Assembly: GCF_900184735.1 (NCBI RefSeq)
Contig: NZ_LT855388.1
Span: 207,116 to 271,115 of the forward strand
DNA length: 64,000 bases
DNA from: Paucisalibacillus globulus
GTDB taxonomy: Bacteria; Bacillota; Bacilli; Bacillales; Amphibacillaceae
Reading direction: 5' to 3'
The notes beneath the pieces were generated by a model. The model saw only the letters and a program-made list of their open reading frames with translations, did no database searches and had not been told where the DNA came from. A program made the translations under genes and the position numbers. This document shows positions 34,599 to 43,375 of this stretch, one piece after another (the stretch's first letter is position 1; every line of letters begins with the position of its first letter).

Positions 34599-35407
34599 TA
34601 TAACAATGCCTCCCTTAGCTTATTACTAATAAACTCAATAATAAGTACTGTTGCAAAAATAACAATAATAATCGTCATAGCGTTTGGATAATTATAGAAT
34701 TTCAATTGCTGATTCAATACTAAACCAATACCACCAGCACCTACCATACCTAGAACTACTGAAGCACGAATATTGATTTCAAATACATATAATACAAGTG
34801 ACGTAAATTGTGGTGCCACCTGTGGTACTAAAGAATACCAGATTACTTGAAATACATTACCGCCAGAAGCTCGCATTGCTTCTAAAGGGTTCATATCAAC
34901 AGATTCTATGGTTTCACTAATTAATTTTGCTAGAATACCGAGAGAGAAAACGGTTAATGCTAGGATACCAGGGAATACACCTACACCAAATAATCCTACA
35001 AAAATAACAGCTAGAACTAAATCTGGAATCGTACGTAATAGGTTTAAGAACGTTCTAGTAACATAATACAATGGTTTAAATGTCGTAATGTTTTGAGCAG
35101 ACAATACCGCTAATGGAACCGTTAAAATGGCTGCAATGGTTGTTGCGATAATAGCCATTTGAATCGTCTGCATCATCGAATCCCATATGGCAGATAATAT
35201 TGCAAAGTTTGGTGGGAAGAACTTTTCTATTACGGTATACATATTACCAAGAGCTCCACCAAATCCTCCAACCATATCTTCTTGAGTCTTTATCATACTA
35301 AAGGTATAAATGCCTAATACAACAAAAAAGATAATGGTTACTTGAATTTTGGTTTTAGCTGGATAAAGCGGCATGGATTTTTGCGTTAAAGAGTTTTTAG
35401 TAGTCAC
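34598..35407 (-). CDS. phnE: phosphonate/phosphate-ester ABC permease PhnE (first copy)
   Basis: A 269-residue permease with an N-terminal TM segment, five further segments, the docking loop MRASGGNVFQVIWYSLVPQVAP and the motif GMVGAGGIGLVL. It is a paralogue of the next gene; the two copies are less alike outside these motifs. One-base overlaps on both sides bind it to phnC and the second phnE in one tightly coupled operon. Confidence 0.9.
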   Translation of the reverse strand: MTTKNSLTQKSMPLYPAKTKIQVTIIFFVVLGIYTFSMIKTQEDMVGGFGGALGNMYTVIEKFFPPNFAILSAIWDSMMQTIQMAIIATTIAAILTVPLAVLSAQNITTFKPLYYVTRTFLNLLRTIPDLVLAVIFVGLFGVGVFPGILALTVFSLGILAKLISETIESVDMNPLEAMRASGGNVFQVIWYSLVPQVAPQFTSLVLYVFEINIRASVVLGMVGAGGIGLVLNQQLKFYNYPNAMTIIIVIFATVLIIEFISNKLREALL

Positions 35408-36180
35408 TATTCTTGTGCACCCCCACGCAAGTCATCCTCGCGAATAGAACGGCCATAAATTTCTTCGAATGTCTTCTCTGTTACTTCTGATACTGGTCCG
35501 TCAAATACTACTTCACCTGCTCGCATTCCGATAATACGATCTGCATATTCCATGGCCATATCAATAAAGTGTAAGTTAACGATTGTTGTGATGTTGTCTT
35601 CTTTATTTATCTTCTTTAAATATGTCATAACCTGATGAGAGGTTGGCGGATCAAGTGATGCAACAGGCTCATCGGCTAATATGTATTTCGGTTTTTGTGT
35701 TAACACACGAGCAATACTAACGCGTTGTTGTTGACCACCACTTAATTCATCAGCACGATTGTATAGTTTTTCAGCAATATTCACGCGATTTAGGTTGTTA
35801 TAAGCTAATGCTTTATCTTCTTTAGAATATAGATTAAAGATAGAACGCAATGTACCTGTATGTCCTAATCTACCAGCTAGTACATTCTTAAATACATTGG
35901 TACGTTTTACTAGATTATAGTTTTGGAAAATCATACCGACTTTCGTGCGGAGTTTACGAAGATTTTTACCTTTATACTTCAATATATCTTCATTATCTAC
36001 TAGAAGAGATCCAGATGTAGGAGTAACCAAACGATTAATACTACGGATAAATGTAGACTTTCCGGCACCTGACAATCCAACAATAACAACGAATTCACCC
36101 TCATTGATTGTTACATTGATGTTTTTTAAACCCTCTGTTCCGTTTGGATAGACAAGACCAACGTTTTTAAATTCTATCAT
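35407..36180 (-). CDS. phnC: phosphonate/phosphate-ester ABC ATPase PhnC
   Basis: A 257-residue ABC ATPase. Walker A is GLSGAGKST (about residues 34-42), the Q-loop is IFQNYNLVKR, the signature LSGGQQQRVSIARV and Walker B YILADEPVASLDP, with His in VNLHFIDMA. The LRSIFNLYSKEDK insert in the helical domain is typical of PhnC. It energises the two PhnE permeases. The substrate, phosphonate, phosphite or phosphate ester, cannot be told from the ATPase. Confidence 0.92.
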   Translation of the reverse strand: MIEFKNVGLVYPNGTEGLKNINVTINEGEFVVIVGLSGAGKSTFIRSINRLVTPTSGSLLVDNEDILKYKGKNLRKLRTKVGMIFQNYNLVKRTNVFKNVLAGRLGHTGTLRSIFNLYSKEDKALAYNNLNRVNIAEKLYNRADELSGGQQQRVSIARVLTQKPKYILADEPVASLDPPTSHQVMTYLKKINKEDNITTIVNLHFIDMAMEYADRIIGMRAGEVVFDGPVSEVTEKTFEEIYGRSIREDDLRGGAQE

Positions 36181-36306
36181 TATTTTAAATCCCCCAATAA
36201 AGGTTAGTTTTTCTCACTTATTGTACCATTGTTCTACAAAATTTAACATAACAAAAGGGAAGTTAATTACCCTTCCCTCTTGTATATTATTTAACTATTT
36301 TTTCTA

Positions 36307-37260
36307 TTAATCTAGACCAACTGTATCTTTGAATTTAGCGTAAGTATCTTTAACTACTTGGTATTCTTCGTCAGTTGCTTCATCAATAGCATCCCAGTTG
36401 TATACTTCATTCATGATCTTAATCATATCTTCATCATCATTGAATGATAAGAAGATGTCTTTAATTTTTTGAACGAATTCTTTGTCTAGTTCTTTTGTTA
36501 CAGAAATTGTATCGTTAGGAATATCTTCTGTGTAATCTAGAACTTTTAGTTTATCCATTACATCTGGATATTCTTCTTCAAGTTCTGTACGAACATCATC
36601 AAAAGTAGTTGCAACGTCAGCGTCACCTTCGTAAACAAGGATCGCAGAGTTATCGTGACCACCAGATGCAATAGTATCACTGAAGAATTCAGTTTCTAAT
36701 TCAGCTGCAGTAGCAATATCGAACTCTGTCATCAATTGGTTTGCAGGGAATAAGTATCCTGAAGTAGAACCTTGGTCACCATATGCCCAAACTTTATCTC
36801 TTAAGTCTTCAAAGCTTTCAATACCAGAGTCAGCACGAACAAGGTATTGTGCTTTGTAAGTACCAGATCCGTAACGGATAGATTTAAGAATAACTTCAAC
36901 ACCATATTGCTCATTAGCAAGTACATATCCGAATGCAGGAATGAAACCAACTTGAACTTGGTTAGCACCCATTGCTTCAACTAATGCGTTATAGTCAGTC
37001 ATAACTTTACCTTCTACAGGGATTCCTAGCTCTTCACCTAAACGGTCAGCTAAAGGTTTAACAGTATCTGCAATTGTATCTGAATCTTGTGATGGTACGA
37101 ACCCGATAACTAGTGTTTCAGGAATCATTCCTTCAGTTGCTTCACCGTTCTTGTCTTCGTTTGACTTGTCTGATGCGTTTTTATCATCATCAGAACCTCC
37201 ACATGCTGCTAGTACAAGTGCTAAACCTAAAATAAGCACTAGACCATAAAGTTTCTTCAT
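36307..37260 (-). CDS. phnD: phosphonate/phosphate-ester binding lipoprotein PhnD
   Basis: A 317-residue periplasmic-binding-type lipoprotein with lipobox LVLAACGG (Cys about 20), then a charged linker rich in Asp, Lys and Asn. The PhnD core shows VIGFVPSQDSDTIADTV, MTDYNALVEAMGANQVQVGF, YRSYLVRADSGI-like YKAQYLVRADSGIESFEDL, and STSGYLFPANQL. It delivers the ligand to PhnC and PhnE. The 126-base gap to phnC may hold differential processing. RBS AGGAGGGTC is strong. Confidence 0.9.
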   Translation of the reverse strand: MKKLYGLVLILGLALVLAACGGSDDDKNASDKSNEDKNGEATEGMIPETLVIGFVPSQDSDTIADTVKPLADRLGEELGIPVEGKVMTDYNALVEAMGANQVQVGFIPAFGYVLANEQYGVEVILKSIRYGSGTYKAQYLVRADSGIESFEDLRDKVWAYGDQGSTSGYLFPANQLMTEFDIATAAELETEFFSDTIASGGHDNSAILVYEGDADVATTFDDVRTELEEEYPDVMDKLKVLDYTEDIPNDTISVTKELDKEFVQKIKDIFLSFNDDEDMIKIMNEVYNWDAIDEATDEEYQVVKDTYAKFKDTVGLD

Positions 37261-37349
37261 TGTGACCCTCCTAAGAAATATATATGTATTTATCTTACTA
37301 TTTTATTAAATACTAAATCTCCGAAAAAAGCTAGCATTTTTTTCATGAA

Positions 37350-37377
37350 TTTACACCTTTTTTACATAAAATTAACG
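37350..37377. promoter_or_regulatory. candidate PhoP (Pho) box, three repeats
   Basis: TTTACA (37350-37355), TTTACA (37361-37366) and TTAACG (37372-37377) are spaced exactly 11 bp apart, and TCACCA (37383) is a weaker fourth. This is the TT(A/T/C)ACA-N5 pattern of Bacillus Pho boxes. The repeats read on the plus strand, whereas phnD reads on the minus strand, so which of the two divergent genes is controlled is open. Confidence 0.42.
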
Positions 37378-37494
37378 AAAAATCACCAAGATTCGATATG
37401 TAACATTCGGATTTTGCTATTATTAGTGTGTTATTTTTACAATAATGAAACCTTTTTAACTTAAATCACGTAAAATAGACAGGTGGTGGTCAAC

Positions 37495-38193
37495 GTGAAT
37501 AATTTATTAATTGTTAAGAATCTAGAAGTTGCAATTAAGGAGAATAAGCTGCTGGATAATATATCATTTACATTATCCGAAGGTTCAGTAGTAGCATTAG
37601 TAGGCCATAATGGTGCAGGCAAGTCGACTCTAATGAAAACCATTATGGGAATTCAAGAAAAGAATGATGGAGAAATAATTATAGATGAAAAGTATAACCA
37701 AGATACTAATTATCTCGATTATAAAAAGAAGATTGCTTTTATCCCGGAAGAACCACTCCTAATGTCTGAATTGACAGCAATGCAACATTTTCAGTTGTAC
37801 GGAAAAAGCTATCAGATGGAAGAAGATGAATTAAAGAGACGCATTGAACGGTATGTAGAGGGATTTGAGCTACAGGGGAAACTAAACGAATACCCAGAAT
37901 CATTATCAAAAGGAATGAGGCAGAAAGTACAGACAATCTGTGCAATGCTGCCAGATGTACCCTTACTGCTAATAGATGAACCATTTATGGGTCTGGATAT
38001 CTATGCTGTTGATTACTTCGAAGAAATATTAAGAGAAAAAGTAGCTTGCGGCACGAGTATTCTATTAACAACACACCAGATAAAGCGTGTAAAAGATTTA
38101 GCGGATCATTTTATTCTTCTGCAAGAAGGAGAAATAATACATAAAGGAAAGATTGCTGAATTTGAAACGATTAAAAGGAGAAGGGAAGAATGA
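37495..38193 (+). CDS. ABC transporter ATP-binding protein, EcsA/YthP-like
   Basis: A 232-residue ATPase with Walker A GHNGAGKST, signature LSKGMRQKVQTICAM, Walker B LLLIDEPFMGLD and H-loop LTTHQIKR. The degenerate signature SKGM (not SGGQ) and the PEEPLLMSELTAMQHF motif are typical of EcsA-type ATPases. Start GTG 37495 is preferred, since AGGTGGTGG covers the earlier GTG codons. Its last base pairs overlap the permease start by 4 bases (ATGA). It may export peptides or affect membrane-protease function as EcsAB does. The paralogue in question cannot be fixed. Confidence 0.83.
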   Translation: MNNLLIVKNLEVAIKENKLLDNISFTLSEGSVVALVGHNGAGKSTLMKTIMGIQEKNDGEIIIDEKYNQDTNYLDYKKKIAFIPEEPLLMSELTAMQHFQLYGKSYQMEEDELKRRIERYVEGFELQGKLNEYPESLSKGMRQKVQTICAMLPDVPLLLIDEPFMGLDIYAVDYFEEILREKVACGTSILLTTHQIKRVKDLADHFILLQEGEIIHKGKIAEFETIKRRREE

Positions 38194-39596
38194 TGAATCA
38201 ACTTTCTTCATGGCAATCATATTGGTTAATACGCAGTAACCGATTCCGAAAGAAGAGAGCAATAAAAAAACAACTTGTTATGCTTTCTTTGGATAAGACC
38301 ACTGCCTTTTATTCGCTAATTGTCGGTGGTTATGTATTTGCTAGCATATTTATTTTTAATGATTTCATGCAACAGTTTGATGATTATTTCTTAATTATAG
38401 AACAACAAATGGGAGAACGTTTTTGGCTAATCTTAACCTTAGTTCCTATTAGATATGTATTTCAATCTTTTCGCAATCCAGGTGTATTAATTACGAGTTC
38501 AGAATATCAATTAGGGGTGCTCCCACATTCAATTAAAAAAATTGCGTACTATGTTGCGATAGAGAAGTGGATCATGCAATTAGTAAGGTATGTGATTATA
38601 GGTACCTTCATTATTCTGATAACTCCGATAGATGCCTTTTTAATTTGGATTTACTTCTTATTATTCTGGACAATTGAAGTACTCATGACTATTCCACAAT
38701 GGAAGTTGTTTCAAGCTCATTTCATGGTGAAACTTGTTATATTCCTTTCACTACTTTTGGTCGATATAGTTGGAACCATCATACATCAATCAAAATTAAT
38801 TAGTATTGCAATATTACTTACTGTTCTAGTCTCTAATTTTCTATTACGTAAGAAACTATTTTCCCAAATACATTGGGGGAGGGTAACCGAGGTAAATAAC
38901 TACTTGGTTTGGAATATGCCTCTAATCTCAAGAGCTACGAAAATAAAGTTTAGAAGAGAAAGAAAGTATAATATCTTTCAGAATATGGCCTCGAGAAAAA
39001 GACCATTCGCCTATACTAATATAGCTATTCATAAAAGATTATGGTTACAGCATTTTAGAGAAAACATTGAGTTCATTATCCAGGTGATTGGTGGGTTATT
39101 TCTTGCTATTGTTATATTACCATTTGTTAAAGATCTGATTGCACTTTTTGGCATTGCCATAAGTATTCATGTGTACACATTATTTGCGGCTAGTATGTTC
39201 AGGGACCGATTTCATTCAGGAATTGTCCAAGTACTGCCTTGGGATGTAAAAAGTTTTCGTAACACCATGAAACACTGGTCAGTATTGGGGTTTATCCCAA
39301 TCATGATTCCTATTATTATTTATGCCATCATCCAATTTTCGTGGTGGAGCATAAGTTTTCTATTATTAATCATTACGCTATTTATAATGAATTTAACTGC
39401 AAAAATGGATAATGCAGAAGCCTTATTAGACAAAAAAATTACCGATTTCTCTTTAAAAGGGGTAGTAGCCTTTTTAAGTCTATTTCTTATAGTGCTATGT
39501 GAATTTCAACCGTATATTTCACTTGTCTCCATTTTATTATTAGCCTACATAGTATTTCAAAATTATAATTCTAAAAGAAAGAAACACGTTGGTTAA
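38190..39596 (+). CDS. EcsB-family ABC transporter permease
   Basis: A 468-residue membrane protein of the EcsB type. An N-terminal amphipathic stretch (SSWQSYWLIRSNRFRKKRAI) is followed by about ten membrane segments in two groups, with a soluble middle part (KFRRERKYNIFQNMASRKRP and AYTNIAIHKRLWLQHFRENI). It is longer than B. subtilis EcsB (about 408 residues). It is translationally coupled to the ATPase gene. The sequence GAAAGAAACACG...CGCGTTTCTTTC at its 3' end (39577-39614) is a hairpin that may terminate transcription. Confidence 0.8.
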   Translation: MMNQLSSWQSYWLIRSNRFRKKRAIKKQLVMLSLDKTTAFYSLIVGGYVFASIFIFNDFMQQFDDYFLIIEQQMGERFWLILTLVPIRYVFQSFRNPGVLITSSEYQLGVLPHSIKKIAYYVAIEKWIMQLVRYVIIGTFIILITPIDAFLIWIYFLLFWTIEVLMTIPQWKLFQAHFMVKLVIFLSLLLVDIVGTIIHQSKLISIAILLTVLVSNFLLRKKLFSQIHWGRVTEVNNYLVWNMPLISRATKIKFRRERKYNIFQNMASRKRPFAYTNIAIHKRLWLQHFRENIEFIIQVIGGLFLAIVILPFVKDLIALFGIAISIHVYTLFAASMFRDRFHSGIVQVLPWDVKSFRNTMKHWSVLGFIPIMIPIIIYAIIQFSWWSISFLLLIITLFIMNLTAKMDNAEALLDKKITDFSLKGVVAFLSLFLIVLCEFQPYISLVSILLLAYIVFQNYNSKRKKHVG

Positions 39597-39617
39597 TGAC
39601 GCGTTTCTTTCTTTTGG
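39577..39617 (+). terminator. hairpin at the 3' end of the EcsB-like gene
   Basis: GAAAGAAACACG pairs with CGCGTTTCTTTC with one mismatch, overlapping the stop codon, and TTTTGG follows. Confidence 0.55.
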
Positions 39618-39710
39618 TAGTAAATAGCCATGCCCGTCTCCATTGACTGAGGACTAGAGATACTTCTCTAACCGGAGGCTTAAACAATCTGTTCTTGGAC
39701 AGTGCACAAA

Positions 39711-39739
39711 CACACCCAACCCCACTCCTGCATAACTTA
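39711..39739 (+). promoter_or_regulatory. sigma-K-type promoter of yppG
   Basis: CACA (39711-39714), 16-base spacer, CATAACTTA (39731-39739). This fits the sigma-K pattern mACm-N16-CATAnnnTA at every fixed position and lies about 30 bases before the gene. Confidence 0.6.
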
Positions 39740-39770
39740 TAGTAAAAGCTAATGAGGAAGGGTGTATCAA

Positions 39771-40148
39771 ATGATGAATTACTGGCAAACTCCACATATG
39801 CGAAATAGCTACCAACAACCTTATAACCAGCCAATCCATCAACCTTTCCATCCATCACAATATATGCAGTATCATCAAAACATTTATCAACAACCCCAAA
39901 CACCATTTGAACAATTTGCAAAACCAAAGCAACCACAGGATTGGTACACTACTAATCAACAACTACAAGGAAATTATCAACAAGCCCAACAACAACAACA
40001 AAGCGGAATGGCATCACAATTTCAAAATCAACAAAGTCAGTTAAATCTGGATAAAGTGTTATCCACAGTCAGTCAAATGGCAAACACATACCATCAAGTT
40101 TCCCCTATTATTAAACAATTTGGCGACTTTATGAAAACATTTCGGTAA
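39771..40148 (+). CDS. yppG: YppG-like spore-coat-type protein, Gln/Tyr/Pro-rich
   Basis: A 125-residue protein, the same length as B. subtilis YppG. The first 85 residues are low in complexity, rich in Gln, Tyr, His and Pro (for example YQQPYNQPIHQPFHP). The C-terminal 40 residues (LDKVLSTVSQMANTYHQVSPIIKQFGDFMKTF) form an amphipathic helix that is the conserved part of the family. YppG has been reported as an inner spore-coat protein. Start ATG 39771 follows AGGAAGGG by eight bases; a GTG nine bases earlier is unlikely. A sigma-K-type promoter upstream agrees with late mother-cell expression. Confidence 0.78.
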   Translation: MMNYWQTPHMRNSYQQPYNQPIHQPFHPSQYMQYHQNIYQQPQTPFEQFAKPKQPQDWYTTNQQLQGNYQQAQQQQQSGMASQFQNQQSQLNLDKVLSTVSQMANTYHQVSPIIKQFGDFMKTFR

Positions 40149-40279
40149 CACATACTAAAGGGGAGTTAGAAAACATTAACAAGAAAGAACTGCATTATTT
40201 TAAATGAATTAGGGTAAAAGTAAAAAGAACGTTAATATTTAACTCTCTTAACTGAGATCTTCATAAAGGAGAATTAATC

Positions 40280-41005
40280 ATGATTGGTTGCTTAATCATC
40301 CATGGGTTTACAGGTGGTCCACATGAATTGGAACCTCTAACAGAATATCTTAAAGAACGTACAGATTGGCATATAGTGGTTCCTACTTTACCAGGTCACG
40401 GAAGAAAACTTGCTCTAGAAAATGTGAACTATAAGAGTTGGATAGAAACAGCGGAAGCATCCTTAAAGCAATTAAAGGAAAAGTATGACGAGATATACGT
40501 GATAGGATTTTCTATGGGTGGGATGATTGCCGCTTATCTGGCAGCGAAATATAAGGTTGATAAGCTAGTGCTACTAGCTACTGCTGGAAAATACTTATCA
40601 TTCAAGCAAATAAGTTTCGATATTGGAGAAATTGTAAGAGATGGCGTAACAGGGAAGTTACCACAAAACAAACTCTATCTCCATTACAAGCGAAAACTCG
40701 GAAGTGTTCCTTTGAAAGCAAATCTTGAATTTTTAAAGCTGGTTCGGCTAACGAGAAAATCACTAAGAGAAGTGAAAGCTCCGGTTTTAATTGCCCAAGG
40801 TCAAATGGATAACATGGTACCATATAAGACTGCATACTATCTGGATAAGGAAATACCTTCAAAGCGTAAGGAAGTAGTATTTTTTGAACGATCTAGACAT
40901 TTAATTTGTCTTGGTAATGACAAGGATACGTTAAATAGAATGGTCCATGAGTTTCTAGAGAGGCAGGTAGAAACGAAAGAGGTTCCGGCAGATTTAGTAA
41001 ACTAA
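40280..41005 (+). CDS. alpha/beta hydrolase (carboxylesterase, Est30-like)
   Basis: A 241-residue serine hydrolase. The oxyanion motif is IHGFTGGPHE, the nucleophile is in GFSMGGMIAAYLA (about Ser 88), the acid in LIAQGQMDNMVPYKTAYY and the base His in SRHLICLGND. The compact size and motif set match thermophilic-type carboxylesterases Est30. It probably hydrolyses short acyl esters or monoglycerides in the cytoplasm. AAAGGAG RBS; 131-base gap before the gene holds nothing I can name. Confidence 0.87.
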   Translation: MIGCLIIHGFTGGPHELEPLTEYLKERTDWHIVVPTLPGHGRKLALENVNYKSWIETAEASLKQLKEKYDEIYVIGFSMGGMIAAYLAAKYKVDKLVLLATAGKYLSFKQISFDIGEIVRDGVTGKLPQNKLYLHYKRKLGSVPLKANLEFLKLVRLTRKSLREVKAPVLIAQGQMDNMVPYKTAYYLDKEIPSKRKEVVFFERSRHLICLGNDKDTLNRMVHEFLERQVETKEVPADLVN

Positions 41006-41007
41006 AA

Positions 41008-41066
41008 AGGTCTGTTCTATCACAATTTATGTTAGGTGATAGAAACAGACCTCCGTGTTTTTTACT
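41008..41066. terminator. terminator between the hydrolase and degV genes
   Basis: AGGTCTGTTCTATCAC and GGTGATAGAAACAGACCT pair with one bulged base (41008-41052), followed by CCGTGTTTTTT. It serves both convergent genes. Confidence 0.85.
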
Positions 41067-41069
41067 ATC

Positions 41070-41927
41070 TTATCTATCTTTGAAGAAAGAAATAACCAAA
41101 GCACCTTCCCCACCATACGTAGAGATTAACGGTCCCATTTCGGTTAAATATGTTTCTTTAAAGTTGTATTTTTCTTTTATTTCAGCAAGTACTGATTTTG
41201 CTCTTTCTGCTGCATTACAATGTGTCATAATTAACACCTTGTCTTCGACTGTTTTTACATACTCACCAATTTGGTCAACAAATCGTCGAATAGACTTTTT
41301 GTCTCCGCGTACTTTCTCAACAACTTCAATTGTTCCTTCGTCGCTAGCTTTCATTAACAGTTTGATATTTAATGTTTTAGCAAATGTTCCTTTTACCTTA
41401 TCGATTCTACCACCTAGAACCAAATTTTCTAATGTTTTGAGTACAAACAATGTGGCAGTATGCTTCACTTTTTCATTCAAATGAGCAACTAATTGTTCTA
41501 AAGAATAATTCTCTTGGATTTTTTCATGTGCCTCAGCTAGTAACAAAGCCTGTCCGCCAGAAGCTGTTTTAGCATTAATGACTTCAATTTTGCGAGTTGG
41601 ATCTTCTTCTAATAGTAATTCTTTACCTGCGATAGCATTTTCGTAAGTACTACTTAATCCGCCAGATAAGCTAATCATCAATATTGATTTCGTTGGATCA
41701 ACCTGCTTATAACCTTCATAAAAGTCATTCGGGCTTGGAGCAGCGGAACGAGGTAATTCTTTAGTTTCCTCTATTTTTTTATAAAAACTTTGAAGGTCGA
41801 GTTCAACACCACTTTTAAATTGCTCATCTTTAAAATTTAAATATAATGGAATGACCTTTATATTGATAGCGTCCATTAATTCCTTTGGGATATCGGCGCC
41901 GCCATCAGTCATTAACTGAATAGACAT
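41070..41927 (-). CDS. DegV family fatty-acid-binding protein
   Basis: A 285-residue protein that binds a fatty acid in a two-domain EDD fold and, in related FakB proteins, presents it to the kinase FakA. The N-terminus MTDGGADIPKEL, the segment SAAPSPNDFYEGYK with the Ser contacting the carboxylate, SLSGGLSSTYENA and the C-terminal MTHCNAAER with MGPLISTYGGEGA are the landmarks. No fakA gene is near. Single gene, RBS AGGTGATTC. Confidence 0.88.
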   Translation of the reverse strand: MSIQLMTDGGADIPKELMDAINIKVIPLYLNFKDEQFKSGVELDLQSFYKKIEETKELPRSAAPSPNDFYEGYKQVDPTKSILMISLSGGLSSTYENAIAGKELLLEEDPTRKIEVINAKTASGGQALLLAEAHEKIQENYSLEQLVAHLNEKVKHTATLFVLKTLENLVLGGRIDKVKGTFAKTLNIKLLMKASDEGTIEVVEKVRGDKKSIRRFVDQIGEYVKTVEDKVLIMTHCNAAERAKSVLAEIKEKYNFKETYLTEMGPLISTYGGEGALVISFFKDR

Positions 41928-42033
41928 AGAATCACCTATTTTTCTAGATTTGTTAGATTTATTATACCGTTTTTATGTAAATAAATATAGTTACAACATA
42001 CCGAAATCAAGTACATAAAACCAACTTAAATAG

Positions 42034-42942
42034 TCAACGTGTCCTTTTATGCAAGGTTACATTTGCTTTTCTTGTAGTACTCATGATAAACAAAAACAAA
42101 CCAAATATGACGATAGTACCCCCTAACCACTGGGACCAAGTAATCTTCTCTCCTAGAATAAAATATGCTAGTACTGATGCGCCAATAGGTTCAAATACAA
42201 TGGCCATGCTGATGGTTGAAGTACTTAACCATTTTAATGCCCAATTAAATAGTGTATGACCAAAGAAAGTTGGGATGACAGCAAGTGCTAAGAAAACAAG
42301 CCAATAATCGGTTGAATACCCGAAAAACGGGTTTTGTAATAATAAATTATAAAGTATTAGCGTAATAGAACTTACTCCATAAACTACATAAGTATATGTC
42401 ATCAAGGATAATCGTTTTCGTGCATTTTGTCCTAACAGAAAATAGGCTGTCACTGCAATAGCTGCAATAAAAGCCAAGATATCTCCAAATAATGCCATAC
42501 CACTAACTTGGAAATCGCCCCAACTTATAATGACACTCCCGAAAAGAGCAATCACCATACTAATTATAGCCCCGGCAGAAAATCTTTCTTTGAAGAATAG
42601 ATATGTACCGAGAAAGGCGAAGATCGGTTGAAGTGTGACCAACACCACAGAGCTTGCTACAGATGTATAATTTAGTGATTCGAACCAGAGAATAAAATGA
42701 AAGGCTAGGAATATCCCAGCTAATGAAGATAGAAACCAATCTTTTTTTGTTATTAGTTTAAACTCATGGCGATATTTCCATAACATGATCGGTGTCATCA
42801 GTAATACTGCAAGTAGTAATCGATAATTTGCAATAATTGCTGCTGGTGCATTACCAGCTAATTTAACTAAAACTGCCGATGTCGAAACGGATAAAACCCC
42901 AATAACGATTGCTATGTATGGATTAAATGGAGGTACTCTCAT
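42034..42942 (-). CDS. EamA/DMT superfamily transporter
   Basis: A 302-residue membrane protein with ten TM segments in two EamA repeats. VLVTLQPIFAFLGTYLFFKERFS ends repeat 1 and MAIVFEPIGASVLAYFILGEKIT ends repeat 2, the typical DMT exporter motif pairs. It is likely to export a metabolite or amino acid; the substrate is unknown. The C-terminus is short and basic. RBS GGAGGAATT. Confidence 0.87.
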   Translation of the reverse strand: MRVPPFNPYIAIVIGVLSVSTSAVLVKLAGNAPAAIIANYRLLLAVLLMTPIMLWKYRHEFKLITKKDWFLSSLAGIFLAFHFILWFESLNYTSVASSVVLVTLQPIFAFLGTYLFFKERFSAGAIISMVIALFGSVIISWGDFQVSGMALFGDILAFIAAIAVTAYFLLGQNARKRLSLMTYTYVVYGVSSITLILYNLLLQNPFFGYSTDYWLVFLALAVIPTFFGHTLFNWALKWLSTSTISMAIVFEPIGASVLAYFILGEKITWSQWLGGTIVIFGLFLFIMSTTRKANVTLHKRTR

Positions 42943-43033
42943 TTTAATTCCTCCTACTGTTAGTTAGTATTTTTATTTTTATTTAAATAACTATTTTAGC
43001 ATGTTCTATAGGAAATATCATTTGCAGGCTAGC

Positions 43034-43062
43034 TTGTACTATTCCTCATATGTTATCATAAT
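43034..43062 (+). promoter_or_regulatory. promoter of the cshA leader
   Basis: TTGTAC (43034-43039), 17-base spacer, CATAAT (43057-43062). Transcription from here would give a leader of about 305 bases before the GTG start of cshA. Confidence 0.5.
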
Positions 43063-43074
43063 ATGACGGTTAAT

Positions 43075-43375
43075 TTGCCACGGTGCTTATCGTCTGAAGG
43101 AAATCAGACGTTTCATAAGAGGGGAATGCCCCCCTAAAGGAAAATTCTTAGGTTCTTCCTCATAGGTTAAGCTTTTTCCACATGAATATTTGCGGTGGAA
43201 AAATTCATGCTACTCTGTACATTATCTATATAGGTGTTCCTTTCTCACGAAGAACATGTAAATTTCTATTAAAATGGATAAAATAAGATAAATGAGTGAT
43301 GTGATACTCGGAACAAGCATCACGGCAAGTCAAGCGCAAAAACAATAGATAAATTTTCACAAAGGAGAAAATAGC
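43075..43375 (+). promoter_or_regulatory. long structured 5' leader of cshA
   Basis: Stem 1: CTTATCGTCTGA (43086-43097) with TCAGACG (43104-43110) and ATAAG (43115-43119). Stem 2: AGGGG (43120-43124) with CCCCT (43131-43135). Stem 3: TTTTTCCAC (43173-43181) with GTGGAAAAA (43195-43203). Stem 4: CATGAAT (43181-43187) with ATTCATG (43203-43209), which excludes stem 3. I find no match to a riboswitch class known to me. A cold-sensing or autoregulatory leader is the simplest idea for a cold-induced helicase. Confidence 0.5.

Noticed and set aside
39571..39936. Open frame of 121 codons on the minus strand opposite yppG
   Set aside because: It is antisense to a recognised gene, has no RBS and arises from the Gln/Tyr-rich coding composition.
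43173..43209. H-type pseudoknot in the cshA leader
   Set aside because: The two helices are adjacent with no bases left for the connecting loops, so they are better seen as alternatives.
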